Shown here in pieces: positions 41,855 to 50,052 of a stretch of DNA of 64,000 bases. The DNA is taken from NCBI RefSeq assembly GCF_025823185.1, contig NZ_JACKVK010000005.1, positions 124,001 to 188,000 on the forward strand. The letters run 5' to 3'. Positions within the stretch are counted from its first letter, which is position 1. The number at the start of each line of letters is the position of its first letter. A program made the position numbers and the translations under genes. Origin of the DNA: Mycobacterium yunnanensis. Lineage in GTDB: Bacteria; Actinomycetota; Actinomycetes; Mycobacteriales; Mycobacteriaceae. Below the pieces are notes generated by a model. The model was not told where the DNA came from, made no database searches, and saw only the letters and a program-made list of their open reading frames with translations.

Positions 41855-44185
41855 ATGCCCACCAACGGCCGCACGGCGGCGGCGCCGGCCGAGTTCGTCG
41901 GCGACGACCCCCTAGAGCAGATCGCGGACCGCGTGCTCTGGTTGTCCACCGCGATCATCCACCACGCCAACAACGTTCGGCCGAACCCCAGCGGCATGAA
42001 GGTCGGAGGCCATCAGGCGTCGTGCGCGTCGATGGTGTCGATCATGACGTCGTTGTACTTCGAGCACCTCCGCGCCGGTGACCGAGTGTCGGTCAAACCG
42101 CATGCGTCACCGGTCCTGCACGCCGTCAACTACCTGCTCGGCTCGCTGGACGAGAAGTACCTGACCACCCTGCGCGAATACGGCGGACTGCAGAGCTACC
42201 CCAGTCGCACGAAGGACCCCGATCCCGTCGACTACTCCACCGGCTCGGTGGGCATCGGCGCGACGGCGCCGATCTGGGGTGCGGTCGCGCGCCGCTACGT
42301 CGACGCCGCGCTGGAATCGACGGGCGCCGGACGGCAGTACTCCTTGGTCGGCGATGCCGAACTCGACGAGGGCGCCGTCTGGGAGGCCATCCTCGACCCG
42401 ACGGTCCACGACCTCGGCGAGGTGGTGTGGATCGTGGACATGAACCGGCAATCCCTTGACCGGGTGGTGCCCCACATCGCGGCGGGCCGGCTGGCGACGA
42501 TGTTCGCCGCGGCCGGCTGGCAGGTCGTCGACGTCAAGTTCGGGGCGCTGCTGGCCAGTCTGTTCGAACGGCCCGGTGGCGAACATCTGCGGCAGCGCAT
42601 CGTCGACATGCCGAACCCGGAATACCAACGGCTGCTGCGGTGTAACGCCGAGGAGCTTCGACACCGACTGCCTGGTTCGGGGCCCGGCGCAGCGGCAATC
42701 GAATTGCTCATCGGTCAACTCGACGACACCACGTTGATCCGCGCGACGGCCAACCTCGGCGGACACGACCTGACCGCACTGCGAGAGGCCTTCGCCTCCA
42801 TCGACGACACCCGCCCCACCGTCATCATCGCCTACACCATCAAGGGGTGGCGACTGCCCACCCAGGGTCACCCGCAGAACCACTCGGCGCTGCTGACCGT
42901 GGACCAATTCGACCAGTGGGCAGGCACGTTGGGCTGCGATCCACTCGATCCCTGGGGTCGCTTCGAGCCCGGCAGCCCCGCCGGCCAGCTGTGCGACGCC
43001 GCCGCCGACCGGCTGACTCGATCGAACGCGTCGACGGTCGACCCGCCGCAAGTACCCGTGGAGATCGGCCGCGCCCCACAGGCCGTCACCACCACACAGG
43101 CCGCCCTGGGGCGCACCCTGCTCGACCTCACCCGCGAAGCGCCAGAGGTGGCGCGGCGGGTCGTCACCGTCAGCCCGGACGTCAGCTCGAGCACCAACTT
43201 GGCGGGCTGGCTCAACAAGGTCGGAGTGTGGTCGCCGTCGGAGCGGCGAAACTGGTTCGACGACGATCCCGAGACGATCATGCATTGGCGCGAGCGCCCA
43301 ACCGGTCAGCACATGGAGCTCGGGATCGCCGAGACCAATCTCGTTGGCCTCATCGGTGAGCTGGGGGCGACCTGGAGTAAATGGGGTCAACCACTTCTGC
43401 CGATCGGGGTGCTCTACGACCCCTTCGTGGAACGTGCCCTGGAGCCATGGTCCTTCGGCATCTACGCCGGCGGGCAGTCGATCCTGGTGGGCACCCCGTC
43501 GGGAGTGACGCTGGCCGCCGAAGGTGGTGCGCACCAATCCATCAAGACGCCGTCGATCGGACTCGAACAGCCTGGCTGCGTCGCCTATGAACCGGCGTTC
43601 GCCACCGAAGTCGAGTGGATCCTCCTGCATTGCATGTCCCAACTGGGAAGGCCGAACGGGCGATCGGCCTATCTGCGACTGTCCACTCGGCCCGTCCACC
43701 AGGCGTTGGCAGACCTTCCATCCGATCCCGCGGCCCGCGAGCGGAGGCGGCGTCAGGTGGTCGCCGGGGCGTACACGCTGCGCCCGAAGGCGCGGCCCGC
43801 CGTGACGATCGTCGCGATGGGCGCGACGGTGACCGATGCGCTGCAGGCCGAGGCCCGACTCGCCGATCTGGGCGTGACCGCCGAGGTGGTGTGCGTCACC
43901 AGCGCCGGTCAGCTCTTCGAAGCCGTTCAGTCGCGTAACGGGCTGGGGTCGGCGTCCTCGTGGATACTCGACCAGGTGTTTCCGGCCGACCGCGCCGCAC
44001 CCATGGTCACGGTTCTCGACGGCCACCCACACACGCTGGCGTTCCTGGCCACGGTCAACCGGGTGCCGTCGAGGTCCCTCGGCGTCACCTCGTTCGGCCA
44101 GGTCGGGGACCTCGAGGCGGTGCAGCGACTGCACGGCATCGACACCGACACCATCGTGCGGGCTGCACTCGACGCGTCGGCCTAG
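41855..44185 (+). CDS. Homodimeric 2-oxoacid dehydrogenase E1 / transketolase-like enzyme (AceE/MdeB type)
   Basis: A 776-residue thiamine-diphosphate enzyme. The PP domain includes GGHQASCASMVSIMTSLYF and the Mg-TPP motif GDAELDEGAVWEAI...VDMNRQSLDR; the Pyr domain has MELGIAETNLVGLIGELGAT, with the catalytic-type Glu, and the C-terminal transketolase domain follows (KARPAVTIVAMGATVTDAL). It is shorter than AceE (~890-930). Related E1 proteins next to Lrp genes oxidise 2-oxobutyrate (MdeB). No E2 or E3 gene is nearby, so it would borrow the cell's own. The exact 2-oxoacid is inferred. Confidence 0.78.
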   Translation: MPTNGRTAAAPAEFVGDDPLEQIADRVLWLSTAIIHHANNVRPNPSGMKVGGHQASCASMVSIMTSLYFEHLRAGDRVSVKPHASPVLHAVNYLLGSLDEKYLTTLREYGGLQSYPSRTKDPDPVDYSTGSVGIGATAPIWGAVARRYVDAALESTGAGRQYSLVGDAELDEGAVWEAILDPTVHDLGEVVWIVDMNRQSLDRVVPHIAAGRLATMFAAAGWQVVDVKFGALLASLFERPGGEHLRQRIVDMPNPEYQRLLRCNAEELRHRLPGSGPGAAAIELLIGQLDDTTLIRATANLGGHDLTALREAFASIDDTRPTVIIAYTIKGWRLPTQGHPQNHSALLTVDQFDQWAGTLGCDPLDPWGRFEPGSPAGQLCDAAADRLTRSNASTVDPPQVPVEIGRAPQAVTTTQAALGRTLLDLTREAPEVARRVVTVSPDVSSSTNLAGWLNKVGVWSPSERRNWFDDDPETIMHWRERPTGQHMELGIAETNLVGLIGELGATWSKWGQPLLPIGVLYDPFVERALEPWSFGIYAGGQSILVGTPSGVTLAAEGGAHQSIKTPSIGLEQPGCVAYEPAFATEVEWILLHCMSQLGRPNGRSAYLRLSTRPVHQALADLPSDPAARERRRRQVVAGAYTLRPKARPAVTIVAMGATVTDALQAEARLADLGVTAEVVCVTSAGQLFEAVQSRNGLGSASSWILDQVFPADRAAPMVTVLDGHPHTLAFLATVNRVPSRSLGVTSFGQVGDLEAVQRLHGIDTDTIVRAALDASA

Positions 44186-45618
44186 GCGGTGGCCTCAGCC
44201 GGCGCATGACCGTCGGGGTAGATCATCGTCGTCGGCGGATTGCTCGTACGCCGGGCCCAGGGGTAGTAGATCGCGGCCGTCACGACCAATCCCACGATCC
44301 AGGAGACGTCGGCGCCGCCGAGCATCTCGGTGACGGGCCCGGTGTAGAGGGTCTGGGCGAGGAACGGGATCTGAGCCACGACGCCAATCACGTAGCAGAC
44401 CAGGGCCGTAACGTTCCAGCCACCGTATCGTCCATGCGGATCGTAGAGCGCCGGAACGTCGACCCGCTCCCGGGAGACGAGGTAGTAGTCAGTGAGGTTG
44501 ATCGCGCTCCACGGCGTGAAGACCATCAGCAGCACGAGGACGAAGTTCTTGAAGTTGCTCAGGAAGTCCGCGCTGGCGCCAAGGGCAACGAGCACCGACA
44601 CGGCGATGAACCCGACGATGTAGGCCGCGCGGGCCGTCGAGGAGGCTCGAGTCTTACCGTTGAACGCGGTCACCGTGGTCAGGATCGACATGAAACCGCC
44701 GTAGGCGTTCAGACAGTTGACCGTCAGCTTCCCCACCACGATCACCAAATAGATCAACAGCGCCACCAGCGTAGATTCGGCGAGCGAGCCAATGAACCCG
44801 ACCTGGTCGTCGAGGAAGGCGTCTCCGGCGACGGCGGCAACCAGAGCGCCGAACGTCATCGACCACGACGACCCGATGACGCTGCCGGCCAACGTGCACC
44901 AGAAGGTGGCACGCCCGCTGGTGGTGCGTGGCAGATAGCGGGAGTAGTCCGCGACGTAGGGCCCGTAGGTCAATTGCCAGCCCGCGCCGAGGGAGATGGC
45001 GAGCAGGAACGTCGCGACGTCGAACGGCTTGACGCCAACGAACGATGCGACGTCGTAATCGGTGAACAGGCGAATCGCCAGGTAGGTGAACCCGACGATG
45101 CCGACGACGGAGGCCACTCTGCCGACCGCGTGAATCAGCCGGTATCCCGTCACCGCCACGACCGCGGTCAGGACGCCGAAGACGACGATGCCGACGGCGA
45201 CGTCGTCGGAACCAAGGATGTGCCCGATGGCCTGACCACCGAGCACCGTGCCGGTCGCGGCGAAGCCCAGGTACATCAGGATGACGAGGACGAGCGGCAC
45301 GACGGCACCGTAGATTCCGAATTGCGCACGGCTGGAGATCATTTGCGGCAGACCTAGCCGCGGGCCCTGGGCAGAGTGCAGCGCCATCACGATTCCACCC
45401 AGCACGTTGCCGATGAGCAAGCCGACGATCGCCCAGATGGCGTCCGCCCCGAACACCACTGCCAACGCCCCGTCGACGATGGCGGTGATCTGCATGTTGG
45501 CGCCGAACCAAAGGGTCAATTGGCTACGCGGAGTTCCGTGCCGCTCGTCGTCGGGCACGACCTCGATCGTGCGGCGCTCGATCGAGAGAGTGGAATCCGT
45601 TGTGGCGTCGCGATTCAT
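44182..45618 (-). CDS. NCS1-family permease (cytosine/purine/allantoin type)
   Basis: A 478-residue, 12-helix transporter. ATG 45618 with GAGGA 6 nt upstream is preferred over upstream in-frame codons. SQLTLWFGANMQITAIVDGA opens helix 1. Helix 3 (PQMISSRAQFGIYGAVVPL) and LTYGPYVADYSRYLPRTTSG are NCS1 signatures for nucleobases and related amides, with proton or Na+ symport. It overlaps the E1 gene end by 4 nt (convergent). Its substrate is not clear, and no nucleobase catabolic gene is next to it. Confidence 0.85.
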   Translation of the reverse strand: MNRDATTDSTLSIERRTIEVVPDDERHGTPRSQLTLWFGANMQITAIVDGALAVVFGADAIWAIVGLLIGNVLGGIVMALHSAQGPRLGLPQMISSRAQFGIYGAVVPLVLVILMYLGFAATGTVLGGQAIGHILGSDDVAVGIVVFGVLTAVVAVTGYRLIHAVGRVASVVGIVGFTYLAIRLFTDYDVASFVGVKPFDVATFLLAISLGAGWQLTYGPYVADYSRYLPRTTSGRATFWCTLAGSVIGSSWSMTFGALVAAVAGDAFLDDQVGFIGSLAESTLVALLIYLVIVVGKLTVNCLNAYGGFMSILTTVTAFNGKTRASSTARAAYIVGFIAVSVLVALGASADFLSNFKNFVLVLLMVFTPWSAINLTDYYLVSRERVDVPALYDPHGRYGGWNVTALVCYVIGVVAQIPFLAQTLYTGPVTEMLGGADVSWIVGLVVTAAIYYPWARRTSNPPTTMIYPDGHAPAEATA

Positions 45619-45653
45619 GGACGGTCCTCGTTCCGTGACGGTCATCGGGTGCG

Positions 45654-46571
45654 CTAACGGTACCGCCGGGGCACCGTCCACGCGCGGCCGAACACCTCGT
45701 TGAACGAATCGGGGTCGAACGGGCTGTCACCCCCGGCGGGGAAGCTGGTGAGCTCACCGAAGACGATGCGGCCGTCTACGTCGTACAGGTCGACTCGGAC
45801 GAAGTCGGTGTCGGCGCCGAGCCGCTCGGCCAGGTCCAGCATCTCGCGCAGTCGAGCCGGACGCGGGGGCTCGGGGTTGGCCCACGGCGGTCCACCGCGC
45901 AGCGGCACGTGCGTCCAGTCGGGTCGGAAGAAGTCCTGCGTCCGCCGACCAAAGCGGCCCGAGTCCACCTGTATGAACGTGCATTCGCCGTGAAAGACGA
46001 AGAACTTGTAGTCGTCGGGTATCGACCCGTCGGCGGTGGCGAGCATCTCCTCGACGATCACCCGGCGCGGGACGCGGCCGTACACCCATTCCCGGTTGGG
46101 CCCCTGACCGTAGAGTTGGGCCATCCACCCGTCCGCGATCCGGATCACGTCGGCCCGTGTCGCGACATGTGGTGCCGCGTGGCAGTACACCCAGCTGCCC
46201 GGTTCGGACGGAAGACGCGATTGGGGCGGCGCACGGTGGGAGACGACGATCGCCGCCCCGCTGCCGTGCGTCGGTTTGACGACGTACGCCTCCGGCAGGT
46301 CCACGTCGTACAACGCCGCCGGGTCCTCCACGATCGCATATACCCGCGGGAGATACTGTTCCCCAATCACTTTGGCGACGTATTCTCGGACTGCCGCCTT
46401 GTCGGCGAACGTCACGACGATGTCGCGGTGGTCGCGCAGCATCTTGTATCGGACCTTCTCGCGGAACGTGCGAGGCTTGCGAGTGCGCCAGAGCCGCACC
46501 TGGCGCACGAGTCGACTTCGCTCGCGCCAGCGGACGCCCTTACCTGAAGTGCCCCTCCGCGCCGACGTCAC
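45654..46571 (-). CDS. TupA-like ATP-grasp protein
   Basis: A 305-residue protein with ATP-grasp blocks: AYVVKPTHGSGAAIVVS (ATP-binding Lys and Gly loop), RRVIVEEMLATADG, DYKFFVFHGECTFIQVD and FVRVDLYDVDGRIVFGELTS, whose Asp and Glu bind Mg. The start region REKVRYKMLRDHRD is typical of the TupA-like ATP-grasp group, many of which occur in polysaccharide (teichuronopeptide-like) synthesis and ligate amino acids. It starts at GTG 46571, 33 nt downstream of the APH kinase gene on the same strand, so both may be one operon. Confidence 0.8.
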   Translation of the reverse strand: MTSARRGTSGKGVRWRERSRLVRQVRLWRTRKPRTFREKVRYKMLRDHRDIVVTFADKAAVREYVAKVIGEQYLPRVYAIVEDPAALYDVDLPEAYVVKPTHGSGAAIVVSHRAPPQSRLPSEPGSWVYCHAAPHVATRADVIRIADGWMAQLYGQGPNREWVYGRVPRRVIVEEMLATADGSIPDDYKFFVFHGECTFIQVDSGRFGRRTQDFFRPDWTHVPLRGGPPWANPEPPRPARLREMLDLAERLGADTDFVRVDLYDVDGRIVFGELTSFPAGGDSPFDPDSFNEVFGRAWTVPRRYR

Positions 46572-46604
46572 GGGCAGAGACTACGGCGTCGAGATGAGCG
46601 GAAG

Positions 46605-47666
46605 TCAGCGCGGCTCACTCTCGCCGGTACGGCAACGGGTTTCGGCCTCCGCGCACGCCGCATGCAGACGTTCGGCCGCGTGTGCGGGTGCCACGCCGAG
46701 CAGGCGCGCCAACGCGGGCACGGTGTGCTGCATCCGCATCGCGCCGTAGGCCGTCGGTTGGGTGCGGGCGCGCACCGTCCAGGTCAGCACCTGCATGCAC
46801 AGCCGTGCGGTGGCCAGCGGGAAGATCGCGTCGATCTCGCCGTCGGTGAGCCGGGTGACGGCGTGATAGCCGGCAACGACGTGACCCAGGGCCCACAGCG
46901 GATCGTCCTTGCGCAGCATTGCGTAGGCGCCGGCGATCGCGGGCTCGGCGACGCGCATGCCGTGGAGCGCGTCGTTGAAGTCCAGGACGCCCGAAACCCG
47001 TTGTCGTCCTTCGACTGTGCCCACCAGGACGTTATTGTCGTTGAGGTCGTGGTGCACGACGGTGCGCGGCAGCGCGGCCAAGATCGGCTCCACGGCGGCC
47101 AAGCGGCTCAGGACGACTTCGGCGCCGAACTCGCCGGCCAGCACTGGATCGGCGTCGAGGGCGTCGCGGATGACGTCGCCGGAGCGAGCCAAGTCCCAGT
47201 GGTGGGTCTGGTGAAAGGTGGGTGAGGTGAATCCGGCCAGCGCCGAGGACACGGCGGCGGCGGTGGCACCAATGTGGTGGAGCAGCGCCGTGGAGTGCTC
47301 GCCGACGCGACTGAGCTCCGTCCCCCACACCCAGTGGAGTACACGCACCAGTCCGCGGTCGTCACCGACGTGGAGGGCGACGTGTCGCGCGCCGTCGAGT
47401 GCGCGCACGATCCGTGGCACCGCGACCCCCGGATCCTTTCCCTCTAGGTGTACGAGAATGGCTTCCTGCCAATGTAATTCGGCGACGTCGCGGACCGGGA
47501 AGTGCACCTTCACCAAGTAGGTCTCACCCGCGTCCGTGGTGAGGCGGTAATTGCGGTCCCATTCGCCGCCGAGGAACGCGAAGTCACGGGCACGAAGGCC
47601 ATGACTTCGCAGGAGACTGTCGGCCAGGAAGGTCGTCGAGATGCCCTCGGTGGAGACGTCATCCAT
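46605..47666 (-). CDS. APH-family phosphotransferase (hydroxyamine or choline kinase-like)
   Basis: A 353-residue protein with the kinase fold of aminoglycoside phosphotransferases: YLVKVHFP supplies the ATP Lys, VVHHDLNDNNVLVG the catalytic Asp loop and VLDFNDALHG the Mg Asp. ATEs such as VAGYHAVTRLTDGEIDAIFP close the C-terminal lobe. Similarity in style to hydroxylysine and homoserine kinases is greater than to antibiotic resistance enzymes, and it resembles the N-terminal domain of the kinase-PLP fusion at 28116. The ATP-grasp gene follows. The substrate is unknown. Confidence 0.8.
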   Translation of the reverse strand: MDDVSTEGISTTFLADSLLRSHGLRARDFAFLGGEWDRNYRLTTDAGETYLVKVHFPVRDVAELHWQEAILVHLEGKDPGVAVPRIVRALDGARHVALHVGDDRGLVRVLHWVWGTELSRVGEHSTALLHHIGATAAAVSSALAGFTSPTFHQTHHWDLARSGDVIRDALDADPVLAGEFGAEVVLSRLAAVEPILAALPRTVVHHDLNDNNVLVGTVEGRQRVSGVLDFNDALHGMRVAEPAIAGAYAMLRKDDPLWALGHVVAGYHAVTRLTDGEIDAIFPLATARLCMQVLTWTVRARTQPTAYGAMRMQHTVPALARLLGVAPAHAAERLHAACAEAETRCRTGESEPR

Positions 47667-47744
47667 CGATGGTTCCTCCGCATCTCGTCGCCGGACTCGT
47701 GCGCCTCGACATCGTCGCGCATCTCGGTAGAGTCAAGTTTCATC

Positions 47745-48215
47745 ATGGTAGGCAACCGCAGACTCCGCCGGTCGACGCTCGTCCTCGTCGCCGTGATGGT
47801 GAGCGCGGTGTTCGGGTCGGCTACCGCGGTGGCCGCCGAGTTGGGCGACTACCGCTGGGAGCGTCGCCCCCTGCTGATCTTCGCACCGACCGAGCGCGAT
47901 CCCCGGCTCGTCGAGACGCAGCGCCGCGTGGACGCAACACGATGCGACTTCCTCGCCCGAGACATGGTGCTCGGCGTGCTGGTGGCCCAAGGCCGCAGCA
48001 CGCTCGACGGTCAGCCCGTCGACGCCGGGCAGGCGTCACGGATCGCCGGTCAGTTCGGGGTCGACGCGGGTGCCTTCAGCGTGGTCCTCATCGGGAAGGA
48101 CGGCGGCGAGAAGTGGCGCACCAGCGAGGTGCCCGACACGACAAGGATCTACGACGTCGTCGACGGGATGCCGATGCGCAGCCGCGAGATGAACGACGGT
48201 TCGCGCCGGTGTTGA
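47745..48215 (+). CDS. Exported DUF4174 protein
   Basis: A 156-residue protein from ATG 47745 with a signal peptide (STLVLVAVMVSAVFGSATAV, cleaved near AAELGDYRW). The mature domain (RPLLIFAPTERDPRLVETQR, then FSVVLIGKDGGEKWR, ending VPDTTRIYDVVDGMPMR) is the DUF4174 thioredoxin-like fold without a CxxC, so it is not a disulfide enzyme. The single Cys residues lie at ATRCDF and at the C-terminal end. No ribosome site is seen; TAGAGT at 47727-47732 could be a -10 of a nearly leaderless message. The lipoprotein gene overlaps its stop. Confidence 0.8.
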   Translation: MVGNRRLRRSTLVLVAVMVSAVFGSATAVAAELGDYRWERRPLLIFAPTERDPRLVETQRRVDATRCDFLARDMVLGVLVAQGRSTLDGQPVDAGQASRIAGQFGVDAGAFSVVLIGKDGGEKWRTSEVPDTTRIYDVVDGMPMRSREMNDGSRRC

Positions 48216-48859
48216 ACCTCGCGGCCGTCACCAGTCGTCGGCTGCGGCGGGGGCTGGCCGGCGTCGCGATCGCATGCTTGGCCGTGACGGTCGCGTCGTG
48301 CGGGGCCGCCACGTCGTCTCCCAGCGTTGCCGAGACGACGACCGCCGCGCCGTCGGACGTGGTGCTGACCGACCTCGACGACGCCGATGCGGTCACGGCT
48401 TGGACGACGATCAACGATCCCGTGATGGGCGGCAAGTCCACCTCCCAGGTCGCGTTCGGCGGCGGTGGGCTGACGTTCTCCGGCAACGTCTCCTTGGAGA
48501 ACGGCGGAGGGTTTGCCTCGGCCCGCGGCCCGCTGGACCCCAACCTCGGCCGACGAGCGGCGGGGGCCACGGCGCTGCACGTGCACGCACTGGGCGATGG
48601 CAAGACCTATCTGTTGAAGCTGGGCGTCGCCGGGCAATCCTGGTCCTACGTCCAACGCTTCCCGACGGTGGCCTCGGTCCGGCAGACCTACGACCTACCG
48701 CTGGACGGCTTCGAGCCGGTGGGCATGCGCTTGACCCCAGACCCCGACGCTCCGCGCACACTGGATCCGTCCCTGGTCGACCAACTCTTGCTGTACATCC
48801 TCGACGAACAGCAGGGCCCGTTCGAGATCACCGTCAGCGGCGTCGACGCCACGCGCTGA
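48209..48859 (+). CDS. CIA30-domain lipoprotein
   Basis: A 216-residue protein starting at GTG 48209, which overlaps the DUF4174 stop by 7 nt, so the two are coupled. The lipoprotein signal ends AVTVASC. The mature part (AVTAWTTINDPVMGGKSTSQ, NVSLENGGGFASARG, SYVQRFPTVASVRQTYDLPL) is the CIA30/NADH-ubiquinone assembly-factor carbohydrate-binding-like beta-sandwich. In bacteria such domains are exported and poorly understood. The partner DUF4174 protein suggests a joint envelope role. Confidence 0.82.
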   Translation: MLNLAAVTSRRLRRGLAGVAIACLAVTVASCGAATSSPSVAETTTAAPSDVVLTDLDDADAVTAWTTINDPVMGGKSTSQVAFGGGGLTFSGNVSLENGGGFASARGPLDPNLGRRAAGATALHVHALGDGKTYLLKLGVAGQSWSYVQRFPTVASVRQTYDLPLDGFEPVGMRLTPDPDAPRTLDPSLVDQLLLYILDEQQGPFEITVSGVDATR

Positions 48860-48889
48860 GGATGTCCCACCCGGCAGATCATCGCCGTA

Positions 48890-48908
48890 TGAGATGAGTT
48901 CCATCTCA
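48890..48908. promoter_or_regulatory. 19-bp palindrome before Tat-lipoprotein hydrolase gene
   Basis: TGAGATGAGTTCCATCTCA: seven-base arms match exactly around AGTTC. It lies 100 nt before the hydrolase start and 30 nt after the CIA30 stop. The size suits a TetR- or MarR-type dimer; no regulator gene is adjacent, so the binder is unknown. It could also fold as a weak hairpin. Confidence 0.55.
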
Positions 48909-49007
48909 AATGATCGTTGGACACGATGACGGTTACCGCGTCGAATGGAGGCCGAGCTTCACGACCGGCGAACGCCTCGCCGATCATGCGAGAAGGGAAT
49001 GCCATCC

Positions 49008-50051
49008 GTGAACGGTTTCAGCAGAAGGGGTTTCGGTCGACTGACCGTTGCGGCCGCAGGTGGCCTGACACTCGCGGCGTGTGCGTCGTCTGCCGACCGC
49101 ACCCCGTCGGGCGGGCCGACGACATCCCAACGGACCACCCTACCGGCCGCCCCGCAGCACACGCTGGGGCCGATCAAGCAGGTCGTCGCCGGTGACCTCG
49201 ACGTGGGATACGCCGAGGCCGGACCGGCTGACGGCCCACCGGTGATCCTGCTTCACGGCTGGCCCTACGACATCCACAGCTACGCCGGCGTCAGCGCGAT
49301 CCTTGCAGCGCAAGGGTTCCGGGTGATCGTGCCGTACCTACGCGGATTCGGAACGACCCGGTTTCGCTCCGACGACACCGTGCGCAACGGGCAACAAGCC
49401 GCCGTGGCCCAGGACACGATCGCCCTGATGGACGCGCTGCACATCCCGCAGGCGGTTCTCGGCGGGTACGACTGGGGCGGACGCACCGCCAATGCCGTCG
49501 CCGCCCTGTGGCCGCAGCGGTGTACGGGATTGGTCGCCGTCAGCGGCTACCTCATCGTCAACCTGGCCGCGAACCTCGAACCCCTCCCTCCCGCTGCGGA
49601 GCAGGGATGGTGGTACCAGTACTACTTCGCCACTGCCCGTGGTGAAGCCGGATACCGAAGCAACACCAAGGCTTTCAACCGCCTCATCTGGACCAACGCC
49701 TCGCCGCTGTGGCACTTCGACGACGCCACCTACGATCTGACGGCGGCGGCGTTCGACAACCCCGACCACGTCGAGGTCGTCATCCACAACTACCGCTGGC
49801 GGCTCAGCCTGGCCCCCGGCGAGGCCCGTTACGACGCCGACGAACGACGCCTCGCGGCGAAACCGGCCATCTCGGTGCCGACCATCACCATCGGCAGCGA
49901 CTTCGACGGTCCCAACAAGGACGGCCAGGCCTACCGCGCGCTCTACACCGGTCCCTACCAGCACCGCGTGCTCGACGGTATCGGACACGACGTCCCCCAG
50001 GAGGCGCCGGAGGCGTTCGCGTCGGCGATCGTCGACGTGACTCGCTCGTGA
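49008..50051 (+). CDS. Tat-dependent lipoprotein alpha/beta hydrolase, epoxide hydrolase/dehalogenase-like
   Basis: A 347-residue protein. GTG 49008 is preferred over ATG 48999, which lies directly against the AGAAGGGA ribosome site. The N-terminus has FSRRGFGR (Tat) and TLAAC (lipobox), so the enzyme is exported folded and lipid-anchored. The hydrolase core has VILLHGWPYD (oxyanion His-Gly), the nucleophile elbow GGYDWGGRT with Asp as in epoxide hydrolases and haloalkane dehalogenases, and GIGHDVPQEAPE (catalytic His). It is 1 nt from the convergent MFS gene. Confidence 0.85.
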   Translation: MNGFSRRGFGRLTVAAAGGLTLAACASSADRTPSGGPTTSQRTTLPAAPQHTLGPIKQVVAGDLDVGYAEAGPADGPPVILLHGWPYDIHSYAGVSAILAAQGFRVIVPYLRGFGTTRFRSDDTVRNGQQAAVAQDTIALMDALHIPQAVLGGYDWGGRTANAVAALWPQRCTGLVAVSGYLIVNLAANLEPLPPAAEQGWWYQYYFATARGEAGYRSNTKAFNRLIWTNASPLWHFDDATYDLTAAAFDNPDHVEVVIHNYRWRLSLAPGEARYDADERRLAAKPAISVPTITIGSDFDGPNKDGQAYRALYTGPYQHRVLDGIGHDVPQEAPEAFASAIVDVTRS

Positions 50052-50052
50052 C

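Noticed and set aside
42107-44134. A 675-codon minus-strand frame opposite the E1 gene
   Set aside because: Composition is the Arg/Gly/His pattern of antisense GC-rich frames, whereas the plus strand carries thiamine-binding motifs.
46605-47666. Aminoglycoside resistance gene
   Set aside because: The kinase fold is shared by many metabolic kinases; sequence and context do not point to antibiotics.
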